Assembly (NCBI GenBank): GCA_903871775.1
Contig: CAIQIA010000012.1
Coordinates: forward strand, 1 to 61,066
Direction of reading: 5' to 3'
Length of the DNA stretch: 61,066 bases
DNA from: an uncultured cyanobacterium
Lineage (GTDB): Bacteria; Cyanobacteriota; Cyanobacteriia; PCC-6307; Cyanobiaceae
A model generated the notes under the pieces. The model had not been told where the DNA came from. It ran no database searches and saw only the letters and a program-made list of their open reading frames with translations. Positions within the stretch are counted from its first letter, which is position 1. Each line of letters starts with the position of its first letter. This document shows positions 1 through 7,694 of this stretch, one piece after another. The translations under genes were made by a program, and so were the position numbers.

Positions 1-152
1 ACATTCAGCGGTCAGGGTTCATAGTGGATATCTGGAGCTGAGCAATCAGCCTCCAGGCAGTCATCCCCTGACTGCTCCTGTTCACCCTCCGGAAAGGGTC
101 ACAGGACCTCCTGAGTTACACCACTTCAAGGGGCGCAACCGCCCAGGCGATG
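1..152. other. gene-free stretch with three hairpins and a possible IS end
   Basis: I see no convincing coding region here. Three perfect or near-perfect hairpins follow one another: 32-56 (10-bp stem with one bulged C, GCAA loop), 57-75 (7-bp stem, 5-base loop) and 77-105 (two 5-bp blocks with a small internal loop). Bases 113-140 (GAGTTACACCAC followed by a GGGGCGCAACC block) look to me like the outer end of an IS256-type element whose body would lie to the left of the window. That resemblance is from memory and weak. The stretch also lies just 3' of the minus-strand glycosidase, so the hairpins could act in transcript ending, although no T-run follows them. Confidence 0.35.
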
Positions 153-1727
153 TCAATCCGTGAATCCGTCCCCTGGGCCGCCTTTCGCCCTGGCCAGCCC
201 CAGGCGAGCCAGCACCCTGGCCTGCGCCGCCGGCATCTGGCCTGGGCTGTAGGCCGCCGGTCGGTCGGGGGGCACCAGATCGCGCAGGGCCTCCCACACA
301 TACGGACTGCCGTAGACCGCCAGGCCCCCCAGCCGGTCGTGGGCCACCAGCTGACGCACCAGCCCGGGCCATTCGGCCGCGGCCGCCGCTGAGCCCCGGA
401 ACGGGTTGCCGCGCACGAACAGCTGCAGCAGCACCGGACCCTCCGGCAGCCGCTCCGGATCCAGCGGCAGGGTCTGGCCGTCCACCAGCACCGTGCGCAG
501 GCCCGCCCGCTGGGGCTCCACCAGGGCCGGGGCGGTCAGGGGCAGAAAGGCACTGCTCAGGGCGTTGTCGATGCGCAGCAGATTCACCCCCGCTCCCCGC
601 CAGGGGCGCGGGGCACCCCGGCTCTGCAGCGACAGGTCCAGCAGATGGTCCGCCAGGTCGCGGCTCGGCGGGTCCAGCAGAGCGTCGAGGGCCTCCTCCA
701 CCGTTGCCGGGGCCGGGCGGCAGCGGGCCAGGGCCCGCCGTCGCCGCTCCAGGCTGCGCTCCAGCCGTTCCGGGGGCCAGCGCCCGTCGGCATCGCCCCG
801 TTCCAGGGCCTCCAGGGCCGCGTCCACGTCCCCGGGCATGAGCAGCAGGTCGGCGCCGGCTTCAAAGGCCAGCGCCGCCGCTTCGCCGGGGCCATGGTGG
901 GCGGCGATGGCCTCCATCACCAGGGCGTCGGTGACCACCAGCCCGTCGAAGCCCAGCTCCTGCCGCAGCAGCCCCGACAGCACCGCCGCCGAGAGGGTGG
1001 CCGGCCGTTCGGCATCCAGGGCCGGCAGCTGCAGGTGGGCCGTCATGACGCTGGCCACGCCGGCGGCGATCGCCGCCCGGAAGGGAGGCAGCTCCACCGC
1101 CTCCAGCCGTGCCCGGTCATGGCCCAGCACCGGCAGGGCCAGGTGCGAATCGTCCTGGGTGTCCCCATGGCCCGGGAAATGTTTGGCGCAACCGAGCACC
1201 CCCTCGGCCTGCAGGCCTTCGACGAAGGCGGCCGTGAGCGCCGCCGCGGCCGGCGGGTCCTGGCCCCAGGCCCGCACATTGATCACTGGATTGGCGGGGT
1301 TGTTGTTGACGTCGCACACCGGCGCCAGCACCCAGTTCAGCCCCAGCAGCCGCGCTTCATGGCCCGTGCAGCGGCCGTAGGCCCTGGCCAGCTCTGCGGC
1401 CCGGGCCGGCTCCCGATGCCAGAGGCCATCGAGGGCCAGCGGTGGCACCAGCCAGCTGGCCCCCTCGAATCGCTGGCCCACGCCTTCTTCCACATCGGCG
1501 CAGAGCAGCAGCGGCTGGGGGGCCCAGCGCTGCAGCTGCCGGCAGCGAAGGGCAAGGTCGGCGGCGCTGCCGCCCAGCAGGATCACCCCACCGATCCCCT
1601 CCTGCTCGAGCCAGCGGCGCAGGTCGGCGTTGGTGGCTTCCCAGCGGGGATACCGGCGCTGACCATCGGCGGCGAAGCCGCTGGCGCGCACCACGATCAG
1701 TTCGGCGAACTGCCGGCGCCGGCTCAC
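153..1727 (-). CDS. glycoside hydrolase family 3 protein (NagZ-like beta-N-acetylhexosaminidase)
   Basis: A 524-residue GH3 enzyme. The motif KHFPGHGDT at residues 182-190, followed by DSH, carries the His/Asp dyad typical of NagZ-type N-acetylglucosaminidases; [11 protein letters not shown] near 264-274 contains the expected nucleophile Asp267. A second GH3 C-terminal domain fills roughly 330-524, so the protein is longer than the ~340-residue single-domain NagZ of enterobacteria. Its likely role is cleavage of terminal GlcNAc during peptidoglycan recycling. No signal peptide is evident, which suggests a cytoplasmic location. The GTG start overlaps the rbfA stop by 4 bp (GTGA), so translation is probably coupled. 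Exact substrate is inferred; a beta-glucosidase activity is the alternative. Confidence 0.88.
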   Translation of the reverse strand: MSRRRQFAELIVVRASGFAADGQRRYPRWEATNADLRRWLEQEGIGGVILLGGSAADLALRCRQLQRWAPQPLLLCADVEEGVGQRFEGASWLVPPLALDGLWHREPARAAELARAYGRCTGHEARLLGLNWVLAPVCDVNNNPANPVINVRAWGQDPPAAAALTAAFVEGLQAEGVLGCAKHFPGHGDTQDDSHLALPVLGHDRARLEAVELPPFRAAIAAGVASVMTAHLQLPALDAERPATLSAAVLSGLLRQELGFDGLVVTDALVMEAIAAHHGPGEAAALAFEAGADLLLMPGDVDAALEALERGDADGRWPPERLERSLERRRRALARCRPAPATVEEALDALLDPPSRDLADHLLDLSLQSRGAPRPWRGAGVNLLRIDNALSSAFLPLTAPALVEPQRAGLRTVLVDGQTLPLDPERLPEGPVLLQLFVRGNPFRGSAAAAAEWPGLVRQLVAHDRLGGLAVYGSPYVWEALRDLVPPDRPAAYSPGQMPAAQARVLARLGLARAKGGPGDGFTD

Positions 1728-2155
1728 GGTTCCCCGTCGCTGTCGTCGTCGCTCGCGTTGTCGCTCGCGTCGCTGCCGGGCGGAATCGGGCCCCGCCGCT
1801 CCCGTTCCTGCTCCAGGTTGCTGAGCAGCGACAGCACCGCCACCCCCTCGGCCAGCCCCCGGTCCTGGTCGATCACCAGGTCGGGGGTGCGGCGCAGATT
1901 GAGCCGTCGTCCCAGCTCCCCCCGCAGCCAGGGGGTGGCCGACCGCAGGCCGGCCATCACCTGCCGCTGGTCGGCATCGCTGCCGAAGATGCTCACCAGC
2001 ACCTTGCAGTGCTGCAGGTCACCGGCGACATCCACATGGGTGACGCTGACCATGCCCTGGCCGATCCGTTCGTCCCGCAGGCCGTTCACCAGCAGGTCGG
2101 CCATCTCCCGCCGGATGAGGGCGGCCACCCGTTCCACCCGTCGTCCCTGCGCCAT
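1724..2155 (-). CDS. rbfA: 30S ribosome-binding factor RbfA
   Basis: A 143-residue RbfA, a small KH-like protein that binds the 30S subunit and helps 16S rRNA 5'-end maturation. The N-terminal [20 protein letters not shown] and the core region [20 protein letters not shown] are characteristic. The C-terminus from about 118 is an acidic, low-complexity tail ([16 protein letters not shown]) that is probably disordered. The open frame extends further upstream, but I chose the ATG at 2155 because everything before it is unlike the family. It lies 2 bp after the DUF751 gene and overlaps the GH3 start, giving a three-gene operon. Confidence 0.95.
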   Translation of the reverse strand: MAQGRRVERVAALIRREMADLLVNGLRDERIGQGMVSVTHVDVAGDLQHCKVLVSIFGSDADQRQVMAGLRSATPWLRGELGRRLNLRRTPDLVIDQDRGLAEGVAVLSLLSNLEQERERRGPIPPGSDASDNASDDDSDGEP

Positions 2156-2157
2156 CG

Positions 2158-2364
2158 CTAGGTCAGCGGTTCCGGAGTCACCATCGCATGCAGCACCAGC
2201 CCGAGGGTGAGCAGCCCGCTCACGGCGGCCCCGGCCAGGGCCACCGCCGTGACGGGGTTGCGCGTGCGGGCCAGGAGCGGCTCGAACACCGACCCCATGA
2301 CGCCGAGGCCGAAGGCGATCAGATACCGCGGGTAGCGCGTCACATTGATGAAGAAGTCGCGCAT
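2158..2364 (-). CDS. DUF751 family small membrane protein (Ycf33-like)
   Basis: A 68-residue protein with the cyanobacterial/plastid DUF751 pattern: N-terminal [20 protein letters not shown] followed by a second hydrophobic span near residues 38-62. Two membrane segments are likely. The family includes plastid Ycf33; its function is unknown. It is the first gene of the DUF751-rbfA-GH3 run and starts at an ATG, with the divergent GST gene about 65 bp away. Confidence 0.85.
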   Translation of the reverse strand: MRDFFINVTRYPRYLIAFGLGVMGSVFEPLLARTRNPVTAVALAGAAVSGLLTLGLVLHAMVTPEPLT

Positions 2365-2430
2365 CGGCTGACGGCATCGGACGGTGGCTGCTGGCTACTC
2401 TGCCGCCAGCAGCGCCGCCGCGATCCTCCG

Positions 2431-3177
2431 ATGGAACTCTTTCAGTTCCGCCATTCCGCCTTCTGCGAGAAGGTGCGTCTGATCCTGGCGGCCAAGGGTC
2501 AGCCCTACGACGTGCGGGAGGTGACTCCCGGCATCGGCCAGCTGGAGCTCTTCCGCCTCTCGGGGCAGCGGCAGGTGCCGGTGCTGCTCGACGGCGGCGA
2601 GACCATCGCCGACTCCACCGCCATCGCCCTGCATCTCGAACGCCGCTTTCCGGACCCGCCTCTGCTGCCCGCCGACCCCGCCGAGCGGGCCCAGGTGCGT
2701 CTCCTCGAAGACTGGGCCGACACCGCCCTGGCCGGCGGTGCCCGCCTCGCCCTGCTGCAGGCCGCGGCCGAAGACGGCGCCCTGCGGTCGGCCCTGCTGC
2801 CCGTGGCCACCCCTGATCCCCTGCGCCAGATCTTTGGCGCCGTTCCGTCTGACCTGTTCAGCGGCCTCACCCCGCTGCTGCGGCCCGAGCGGCTGCAGCT
2901 GATTCAGGCCCTCGAGCAGCTCGTGGCCCTGCTGGCGGTGCGTCCTTATCTGGTGGGCGAACGGCCGACCCTGGCCGACCTGGCGGTGGCGGCCCAGCTG
3001 TACCTGCTGCGTTTCCCGGCCGTCGCCGGCCTCGACCTCGCCGCCCGCGGTGTGACCGGCATCGCCGACCAGCCGGCCTTCGAGCCGCTGTTCCGCTGGC
3101 GCGATGAGCTCTACCGCACCGTCGGGCGCCGGGTGGAGGGTCCCGCGGCCGAACCCGTCACGATCACCGTCGACTGA
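2431..3177 (+). CDS. glutathione S-transferase family protein
   Basis: A 248-residue GST. The N-terminal thioredoxin fold (1-80) includes [14 protein letters not shown], where the Ser/Cys pair sits at the usual glutathione-activating position, and the cis-Pro/SNAIL-like segment [18 protein letters not shown]. The C-terminal helical domain has the N-capping box-like [21 protein letters not shown] chose the ATG at 2431 because the fold starts at once; the longer open frame upstream has no family character. The cytoplasmic role is probably conjugation or peroxide detoxification; the specific substrate cannot be read. Convergent with the Get3-like gene. Confidence 0.88.
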   Translation: MELFQFRHSAFCEKVRLILAAKGQPYDVREVTPGIGQLELFRLSGQRQVPVLLDGGETIADSTAIALHLERRFPDPPLLPADPAERAQVRLLEDWADTALAGGARLALLQAAAEDGALRSALLPVATPDPLRQIFGAVPSDLFSGLTPLLRPERLQLIQALEQLVALLAVRPYLVGERPTLADLAVAAQLYLLRFPAVAGLDLAARGVTGIADQPAFEPLFRWRDELYRTVGRRVEGPAAEPVTITVD

Positions 3178-3195
3178 GCCCTGACGGTCAGCGGT

Positions 3196-4194
3196 TCAGC
3201 GGAAACGCACCTCCAGCCGTCGACCATCGACCCGGGCACCGCACGGTTCCAGCGGCTGCAGCACGGCCGGCAGGGCCAGCAGTCGCCGCTGGCCGCCCAC
3301 CTGCAGCTGCAGGTGCCGGCCGATCCGCCGCAGCTGCAGCCGCTCCTTGCGCAGGCCCGGCAGCAGCAGGGCCAGCACCGTTTCGTCGCCGTCCTGGCGC
3401 AGCAGCCGCATCGGTTCCCCGTCCCAGGGCCGCGCCAGCCACTCCGGCAGACCCTGCCCGCCGCCCACATGCACCAGGGCCGGGGCCAGCCGGTCAGCCC
3501 ATGACGCCTCCAGCCCGGGGTCAGGGGAGCCCTGGAACCACAGGCGGCTCAGCTGCACCCCCGCCAGGTGGAAGCCGGCGATGCGCTGGTCAAGCAACGG
3601 GTCACCGGCCAGCTCCGCTGCCTGGACCAGCTGCAGTTCGCAGCGGTCCGGATCCTCCAGCCGCCGTTCCAGATCCACCAGCTGCTGCCGCAGGTCCGCC
3701 GGCAGCCGCAGGCCATCGGCCGCCGGCAGCCGCAGGTCGAGCAGCGATTCCAGGCCGGCGATCGTCTGGCGCAGGCCCCCGAGCCGGCCCAGCAGGGGGT
3801 CGTAGAGGCGCTCGAGCAGCTCAGGCGCCGAACTCAGGCCCGAGAGCAGCCGCCGGGCAGGGGCGGTGGCCGGCAGCAGCACCACCAGCCGCCGGGCCCG
3901 GCAGCGGCTGATCCGATCGTTCAGCTCCAGGGCCAGCAGCACCTCCTCCAGCCCGGGAAGCAGCGGCAGCCGGTCGGCCGCCCGGGGGAACTCGAGCAGG
4001 TCCAGCCAGGGACCGAGCCCGGGCAGAAGGGTCTGCCAGCGCTGGTCGAGGGCCGCCAGCAGATCGAACCGGCCTGCCTCTGTCAGCAGCTCTTCGCCGG
4101 AGGCATCGAGCAGCTCGTCCTCCGGTCCCACTTGGGCGAGGGCCAGCCGCCGTCGCGCCTGGGGGTCATCCCCGCTGATCAGCAGCAGTCGCAT
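3196..4194 (-). CDS. Get3/ArsA-like protein without a P-loop (Get3d-like)
   Basis: A 332-residue protein that keeps the outline of the Get3/ArsA fold but not its nucleotide site. In place of the KGGVGKT P-loop the N-terminus reads MRLLLISGDDPQARRRLALA. Get3-like landmarks remain: LPGLEEVLLALEL resembles the PGIDEAMSFAE stretch and LPATAPARRLLSGL resembles the DTAPTGHTLR switch. The C-terminal ~55 residues (GLRKERLQLRRIGRHLQLQV onwards) look like the alpha-crystallin-like domain that marks plastid/cyanobacterial Get3d. A binding or chaperone role is more likely than ATP hydrolysis. It overlaps the end of the upstream DUF6816-like gene by 29 bp and is probably co-transcribed. Family assignment comes from motif memory only. 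Confidence 0.62.
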   Translation of the reverse strand: MRLLLISGDDPQARRRLALAQVGPEDELLDASGEELLTEAGRFDLLAALDQRWQTLLPGLGPWLDLLEFPRAADRLPLLPGLEEVLLALELNDRISRCRARRLVVLLPATAPARRLLSGLSSAPELLERLYDPLLGRLGGLRQTIAGLESLLDLRLPAADGLRLPADLRQQLVDLERRLEDPDRCELQLVQAAELAGDPLLDQRIAGFHLAGVQLSRLWFQGSPDPGLEASWADRLAPALVHVGGGQGLPEWLARPWDGEPMRLLRQDGDETVLALLLPGLRKERLQLRRIGRHLQLQVGGQRRLLALPAVLQPLEPCGARVDGRRLEVRFR

Positions 4195-4861
4195 CCGTCA
4201 GGCCCCGTGTGTTTCCACTCTGGGGGAGGGGAACCAGATCCAGGGTGAAGCTGTGGCTGCTGCCGGCGGCCACCCGCAGCCCGGCGTCCGGCGGGGGATA
4301 CACCGCCTGGCGCTGCAGGCCGCGGATGCTCCCGTCGTTCTGGAGCGCATAACGACTCAGGGTCTCCACCCGGCTCAGCCGCGGCGGCTGCCCCGGCCGG
4401 TGCAGCACCTGCAGGCTGAGCTCATCGGCCAGGAACAGGTCAGGGGCCGGCGTCGTGCTCTTCCGGCCGATCACCCGGCTGTCGAGCAGGCCGTCATCCG
4501 CCAGACGTGCCAGCTGGCGGTTGGGATCGGCGGGGTCGTCCTGCACGGCCCGCAGCCGTTCCCCCAGCACGGCCCGGCCGACGGCGTAGGCATTGGCCGC
4601 CCGCTCCCCGACCACGGCGCCATCGGCACGGGGGCGAAAGCGGACCGTGTAACGGGTCCCCTCGCTGTCCTGCACCTGCCAGGCCCCCGCGAACCAGTCG
4701 GGGTAGACCAGATCGCCCCCCCGGGGCCGCGCCAGCGGGGCCGGCAGGCGCCAGTCGGGCCACAGCCCCAGCCGCCCCACCAGGGGGTCGTCGGCCGCAG
4801 CCGCCGTCCCGGGCCAGGCCAGAAGCAGCGCCACAATGGCGATCACCAGTGCACGTGCCAT
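4166..4861 (-). CDS. exported DUF6816-like protein
   Basis: A 231-residue protein with a clear signal peptide: MARALVIAIVALLLAW, then PGTAAAADD with an AxA cleavage site near residue 22. The mature part (PLVGRLGLWPDWRLPAPL, DLVYPDWFAGAWQV) resembles the cyanobacterial/plant DUF6816 family, for which a thylakoid lumen location is plausible. No catalytic motif is visible. The start ATG shares bases with the start ATG of the divergent CRR7 gene (CATG at 4859-4862), so no intergenic space exists on that side. Downstream it runs into the Get3-like gene. Confidence 0.65.
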   Translation of the reverse strand: MARALVIAIVALLLAWPGTAAAADDPLVGRLGLWPDWRLPAPLARPRGGDLVYPDWFAGAWQVQDSEGTRYTVRFRPRADGAVVGERAANAYAVGRAVLGERLRAVQDDPADPNRQLARLADDGLLDSRVIGRKSTTPAPDLFLADELSLQVLHRPGQPPRLSRVETLSRYALQNDGSIRGLQRQAVYPPPDAGLRVAAGSSHSFTLDLVPLPQSGNTRGLTDATAADQRG

Positions 4862-5126
4862 GTCGGATCCCCTGCTCAGGGAACTCGATCATTACGTGGT
4901 GCTGGAGCCCGCGGCGGCCGAACGCATCCTCGATGCGGCCGCCACCGAGCAGTGGCTCAGGGGCTGGTTGCAGCGGCTGCCGGCACCGCCGGCCGATCTG
5001 GCCGACCTTCCAGACGACGGCAGCCGCGCCCGTCGGCTGCTCGACACCGCCTGTGAGCTTGAGCTCGAACCGGGGGTGAGCCTGCAGTGGTTCGCCGTCA
5101 GGCTCGAGCCGCCGGCTCGTCCCTGA
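4860..5126 (+). CDS. CRR7-like NDH-1 assembly/stability protein
   Basis: An 88-residue protein starting MSDPLLRELDHYVVLEP, which matches my recollection of the chlororespiratory reduction 7 (CRR7) family. CRR7 is needed for the chloroplast NDH complex and is conserved in cyanobacteria. The sequence is soluble and has no signal peptide. An in-frame ATG at 4836 exists, but the family N-terminus fits 4860. The start codon overlaps that of the exported gene on the other strand, and the 3' end overlaps shikimate kinase by 29 bp, so this gene overlaps coding sequence at both ends. Confidence 0.72.
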   Translation: MSDPLLRELDHYVVLEPAAAERILDAAATEQWLRGWLQRLPAPPADLADLPDDGSRARRLLDTACELELEPGVSLQWFAVRLEPPARP

Positions 5127-5700
5127 TCCCCTTCGATCCTGGTTCCCGCAGCACCCCCGGCAGGGCCTCCAGCACCCGTTCGGCGATGGTCGTCGCCTCC
5201 CCGTCGCCGGCCGGGATGCACAGGTCGGCCTGGCTGTAGAGGGGGTGCCGCTGCCCCAGCAGCTCCTGCAGCCGGGCGGCGGGATCGGCGTCGGCCAGCA
5301 GCGGCCGCGGGGTCGGGTCGGCCCGCAGGCGATCCAGCAGGGTGGCGGCGGGCACGTCGAGCCACACCACCACCCCTTGGCGCAGCTCGCCCCAGTTGGC
5401 CGGGGTGGTGACCACACCGCCGCCGGTGGCCACCACCAGCGAATGCCAGCCGGCCACCTGCAGCAGCACCTGCCGCTCCAGCCGCCGGAAACCCGCCTCC
5501 CCCTCGGCGGCGAAGATGGCGGGGATCGGCTGACCGGCCGCAGCGGTGATGACGCGGTCGAGGTCGACGAAGCGATAGCCCAGCCGGTCGGCCAGGGCCG
5601 GCCCCACGTGGCTCTTGCCGCAGCCCATCATCCCCACCAGGTAGACGTTGAGGCCCCGGAGCCGCTCGGCGAGCGCGACCGGACGATCCTTAGGATGCAT
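5098..5700 (-). CDS. aroK: shikimate kinase
   Basis: A 200-residue kinase that phosphorylates shikimate in the chorismate (aromatic amino acid) pathway. It shows the Walker A motif GMMGCGKSHVG, the shikimate-binding FVDLDRVI segment, the GGGVV motif and a LID-like RPLLADADP stretch. I prefer the ATG at 5700; an upstream TTG at 5733 is possible but adds an atypical leader. It is divergent from the pterin synthase gene (47 bp between starts) and converges with the CRR7 gene, overlapping it by 29 bp. Confidence 0.94.
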   Translation of the reverse strand: MHPKDRPVALAERLRGLNVYLVGMMGCGKSHVGPALADRLGYRFVDLDRVITAAAGQPIPAIFAAEGEAGFRRLERQVLLQVAGWHSLVVATGGGVVTTPANWGELRQGVVVWLDVPAATLLDRLRADPTPRPLLADADPAARLQELLGQRHPLYSQADLCIPAGDGEATTIAERVLEALPGVLREPGSKGIRDEPAARA

Positions 5701-5747
5701 GGGTCTGACGACCTCCCGTGGCAGCGACCGCAACCCCGCATGCTGCC

Positions 5748-6608
5748 ATGGCCCACGGCCAGGGACGCCCCTGCGTCATCACCCGCCGGGCCTGCTTCAG
5801 CGCCAGTCATCGCTACTGGTTGCCGGAGCTGTCGGAGCAGCTCAACATCGACCGCTTCGGGGCCTGCAGCCGGGCCCCGGGCCATGGCCACAACTATGAG
5901 CTGATCGTGGCGATGGCCGGGGTCCTCGATGGCGACGGGATGGTGCTCAACCTGTCGGACGTCAAGCACGCCATCCGTGAGCAGGTCACGGCCCCCCTCG
6001 ATTTCTCCCATCTCAACGGGGTGTGGCCCGCCTTCGATGTGGACCGCCCCGAGGGGGCCCTGCCCACCACCGAGTGGCTGCTGCACACCATCTGGGGCCG
6101 CCTGGCCCCCCACCTGCCGCTGCGCAGCCTGCGGCTTTACGAGCAACCCACCCTCTGGGCCGATTACCTCGGCAACGCCATGGAAGCCTTCCTGACCATC
6201 CGCCGCCATTTCGCCGCTGCCCACCGGCTGGCCCGTCCTGAGCTGAGCCAGGCCGAGAACGAGGCCATCTACGGCAAGTGCGCCCGTCCCCATGGCCATG
6301 GCCACAACTACCTGCTCGATGTCACCGTGCGCGGCACGATCGAGCCCCGCACCGGCATGGTCTGTGATCTGGCGGCGCTGGAGCGGGCGGTGGAGGAGCT
6401 GGTGGTCGAACCCTTCGACCACACCTTCCTCAACAAGGATGTGCCGTTCTTCGCCGAGTGCGTGCCCACGGCCGAGAACATCGCCCTGCACATCGCTGAC
6501 CGTCTGCAGGCCCCCGTGGCGGCCCTGGGGGCGAATCTGCACAAGATCCGCCTGCAGGAGAGCCCCAACAACGCCGCAGAGGTCTACGCCGAGCCGGCGC
6601 TGGTGTGA
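5748..6608 (+). CDS. tandem-domain 6-pyruvoyl/6-carboxy-tetrahydropterin synthase
   Basis: A 286-residue protein made of two PTPS/QueD domains. Domain 1 has FSASHRY, the catalytic-type Cys in FGACSRAPGHGHNY and a late Glu (RLYEQP). Domain 2 repeats the set: FAAAHRL, YGKCARPHGHGHNY, and IRLQESP. Both copies therefore keep the zinc histidines and the active-site Cys. The product could be a pterin (cyanopterin pathway) or the queuosine precursor carboxytetrahydropterin; sequence alone does not decide. I chose ATG 5748 over an upstream GTG at 5718. The stop overlaps the next gene by 4 bp. Confidence 0.88.
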   Translation: MAHGQGRPCVITRRACFSASHRYWLPELSEQLNIDRFGACSRAPGHGHNYELIVAMAGVLDGDGMVLNLSDVKHAIREQVTAPLDFSHLNGVWPAFDVDRPEGALPTTEWLLHTIWGRLAPHLPLRSLRLYEQPTLWADYLGNAMEAFLTIRRHFAAAHRLARPELSQAENEAIYGKCARPHGHGHNYLLDVTVRGTIEPRTGMVCDLAALERAVEELVVEPFDHTFLNKDVPFFAECVPTAENIALHIADRLQAPVAALGANLHKIRLQESPNNAAEVYAEPALV

Positions 6609-7243
6609 CGATCCGGCTGGTGCTGGCCGTCAGCCTCGACGGACGGCTGGCGCCACCCCAGGGCGGGCCGGCCCGCTTCGGCGGGGCCGGCGACCGTCGC
6701 GCCCTCGAGGAGGCCCTCGCCTGGGCCGATGGCTGCCTCATGGGCGCCGGCAGCCTGCGGGCCCACCACAGCAGCTGCCTGATCCACGGGGCCGATCTGC
6801 TGGCCCAGCGGGTGGCCGCCGGTCGCTGCCCCCAGCCGCCGGTGCTGCTGTTGAGCCGCCAGTGCCCGCCCCCAGACCTCGAGCCCCACTGGCCCTTCTG
6901 GCGTCAGCCCTTCGCCCGCTGGCTGCTGACCCCTGCCGCCAGGGCCCCCACCCCCGGCTTTGACCGGGTGCTGCCCCTGCCCCCCTGGCCCCAGCTGGCC
7001 CCCGGGCTGGCGGCCCAGGGCCTGGAACGGCTGGTGCTGCTGGGCGGCGCCGACCTGGCCGGGGCGATGCTGGCGGCCGCGGTGGTCGACGAGCTGCAGC
7101 TCACCGTCTGTCCGTTGCTGCTGGGGGGGCGTCACACCTGGTTGCCGCCGCAGCTGACCGATCTGCCGGGGCGCTGGGAGCCGGTCGACCAGCGCTCCCT
7201 GGGCGGTGGCGAACTGCTGCTGCACTACCGCCGCAGCGGGTAG
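6605..7243 (+). CDS. RibD C-terminal-domain reductase
   Basis: A 212-residue protein of the RibD_C/dihydrofolate-reductase-like fold: N-terminal IRLVLAVSLDGRLAPPQGGP, DGCLMGAGSLRAHHSS, and the NADPH-site pattern LVLLGGADLAGAMLAAAVVDELQLTVCP (split here only by reading order). It has no deaminase domain, so it is not a full RibD. It starts with GTG inside the stop of the pterin synthase (GTGA), which points to coupled expression and a possible reductive step on a pterin or a riboflavin intermediate. The substrate is inferred from context only. Confidence 0.8.
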   Translation: MTIRLVLAVSLDGRLAPPQGGPARFGGAGDRRALEEALAWADGCLMGAGSLRAHHSSCLIHGADLLAQRVAAGRCPQPPVLLLSRQCPPPDLEPHWPFWRQPFARWLLTPAARAPTPGFDRVLPLPPWPQLAPGLAAQGLERLVLLGGADLAGAMLAAAVVDELQLTVCPLLLGGRHTWLPPQLTDLPGRWEPVDQRSLGGGELLLHYRRSG

Positions 7244-7250
7244 CGGCCCG

Positions 7251-7631
7251 TCAGCGCACCGGAAAGGCCTGATCCCACCCCGGCCGGGCCGAGTCCAGCA
7301 AGCGACCGACGCAGGTGGTGGCCAGGCTGAGGCTGGCGGGCCCCAGCCGGCCGCTGAGGGCCTCCCCCGCCACCTGGGGCAGGTTGCCGTTGCGCTCGAT
7401 TTCCTGCACCACGCAGACGCTCGCGGGCCGCGCGATGTCGTCGCAGAGGCGCGACAGGGCCGACAGGCCCCCTTCGGCCTTGCCCAGGGCCTTCTGGCAT
7501 TCGCGGGCCATCTGGGCCTCCACCTGGGGGCGGATCAGCCCCAGCAGCCCGGCCTGGGCCTGACCGGTCAGGGGGGCCAGCAGCGGCAACTGGGCCAGCA
7601 CAAGGGACAAAGGCAGCATCCCGGCGGTCAT
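7251..7631 (-). CDS. hypothetical exported protein
   Basis: A 126-residue protein with a likely signal sequence (MTAGMLPLSLVLAQLPLLAP, then TGQAQA). The mature part holds four Cys (MARECQ, SRLCDD, SVCVVQ, TTCVGR) that could form two disulfides. I do not recognise a family. The same open frame continues upstream across the acyltransferase gene as a shadow; only this 3' part, with its own ATG at 7631, looks coding. Converges with the RibD-like gene (7 bp gap) and is divergent from the acyltransferase. Confidence 0.6.
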   Translation of the reverse strand: MTAGMLPLSLVLAQLPLLAPLTGQAQAGLLGLIRPQVEAQMARECQKALGKAEGGLSALSRLCDDIARPASVCVVQEIERNGNLPQVAGEALSGRLGPASLSLATTCVGRLLDSARPGWDQAFPVR

Positions 7632-7694
7632 GGTGTCGCTCCACGCCCACCGAGCATGCCCCAGGCGCGGCCCTGCGGTGCCGCTGCTTAGGTT

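Noticed and set aside
3196-4194. Active arsenite or tail-anchored protein ATPase
   Set aside because: No Walker A motif is present anywhere in the frame, so an active ArsA/Get3 ATPase is not supported.
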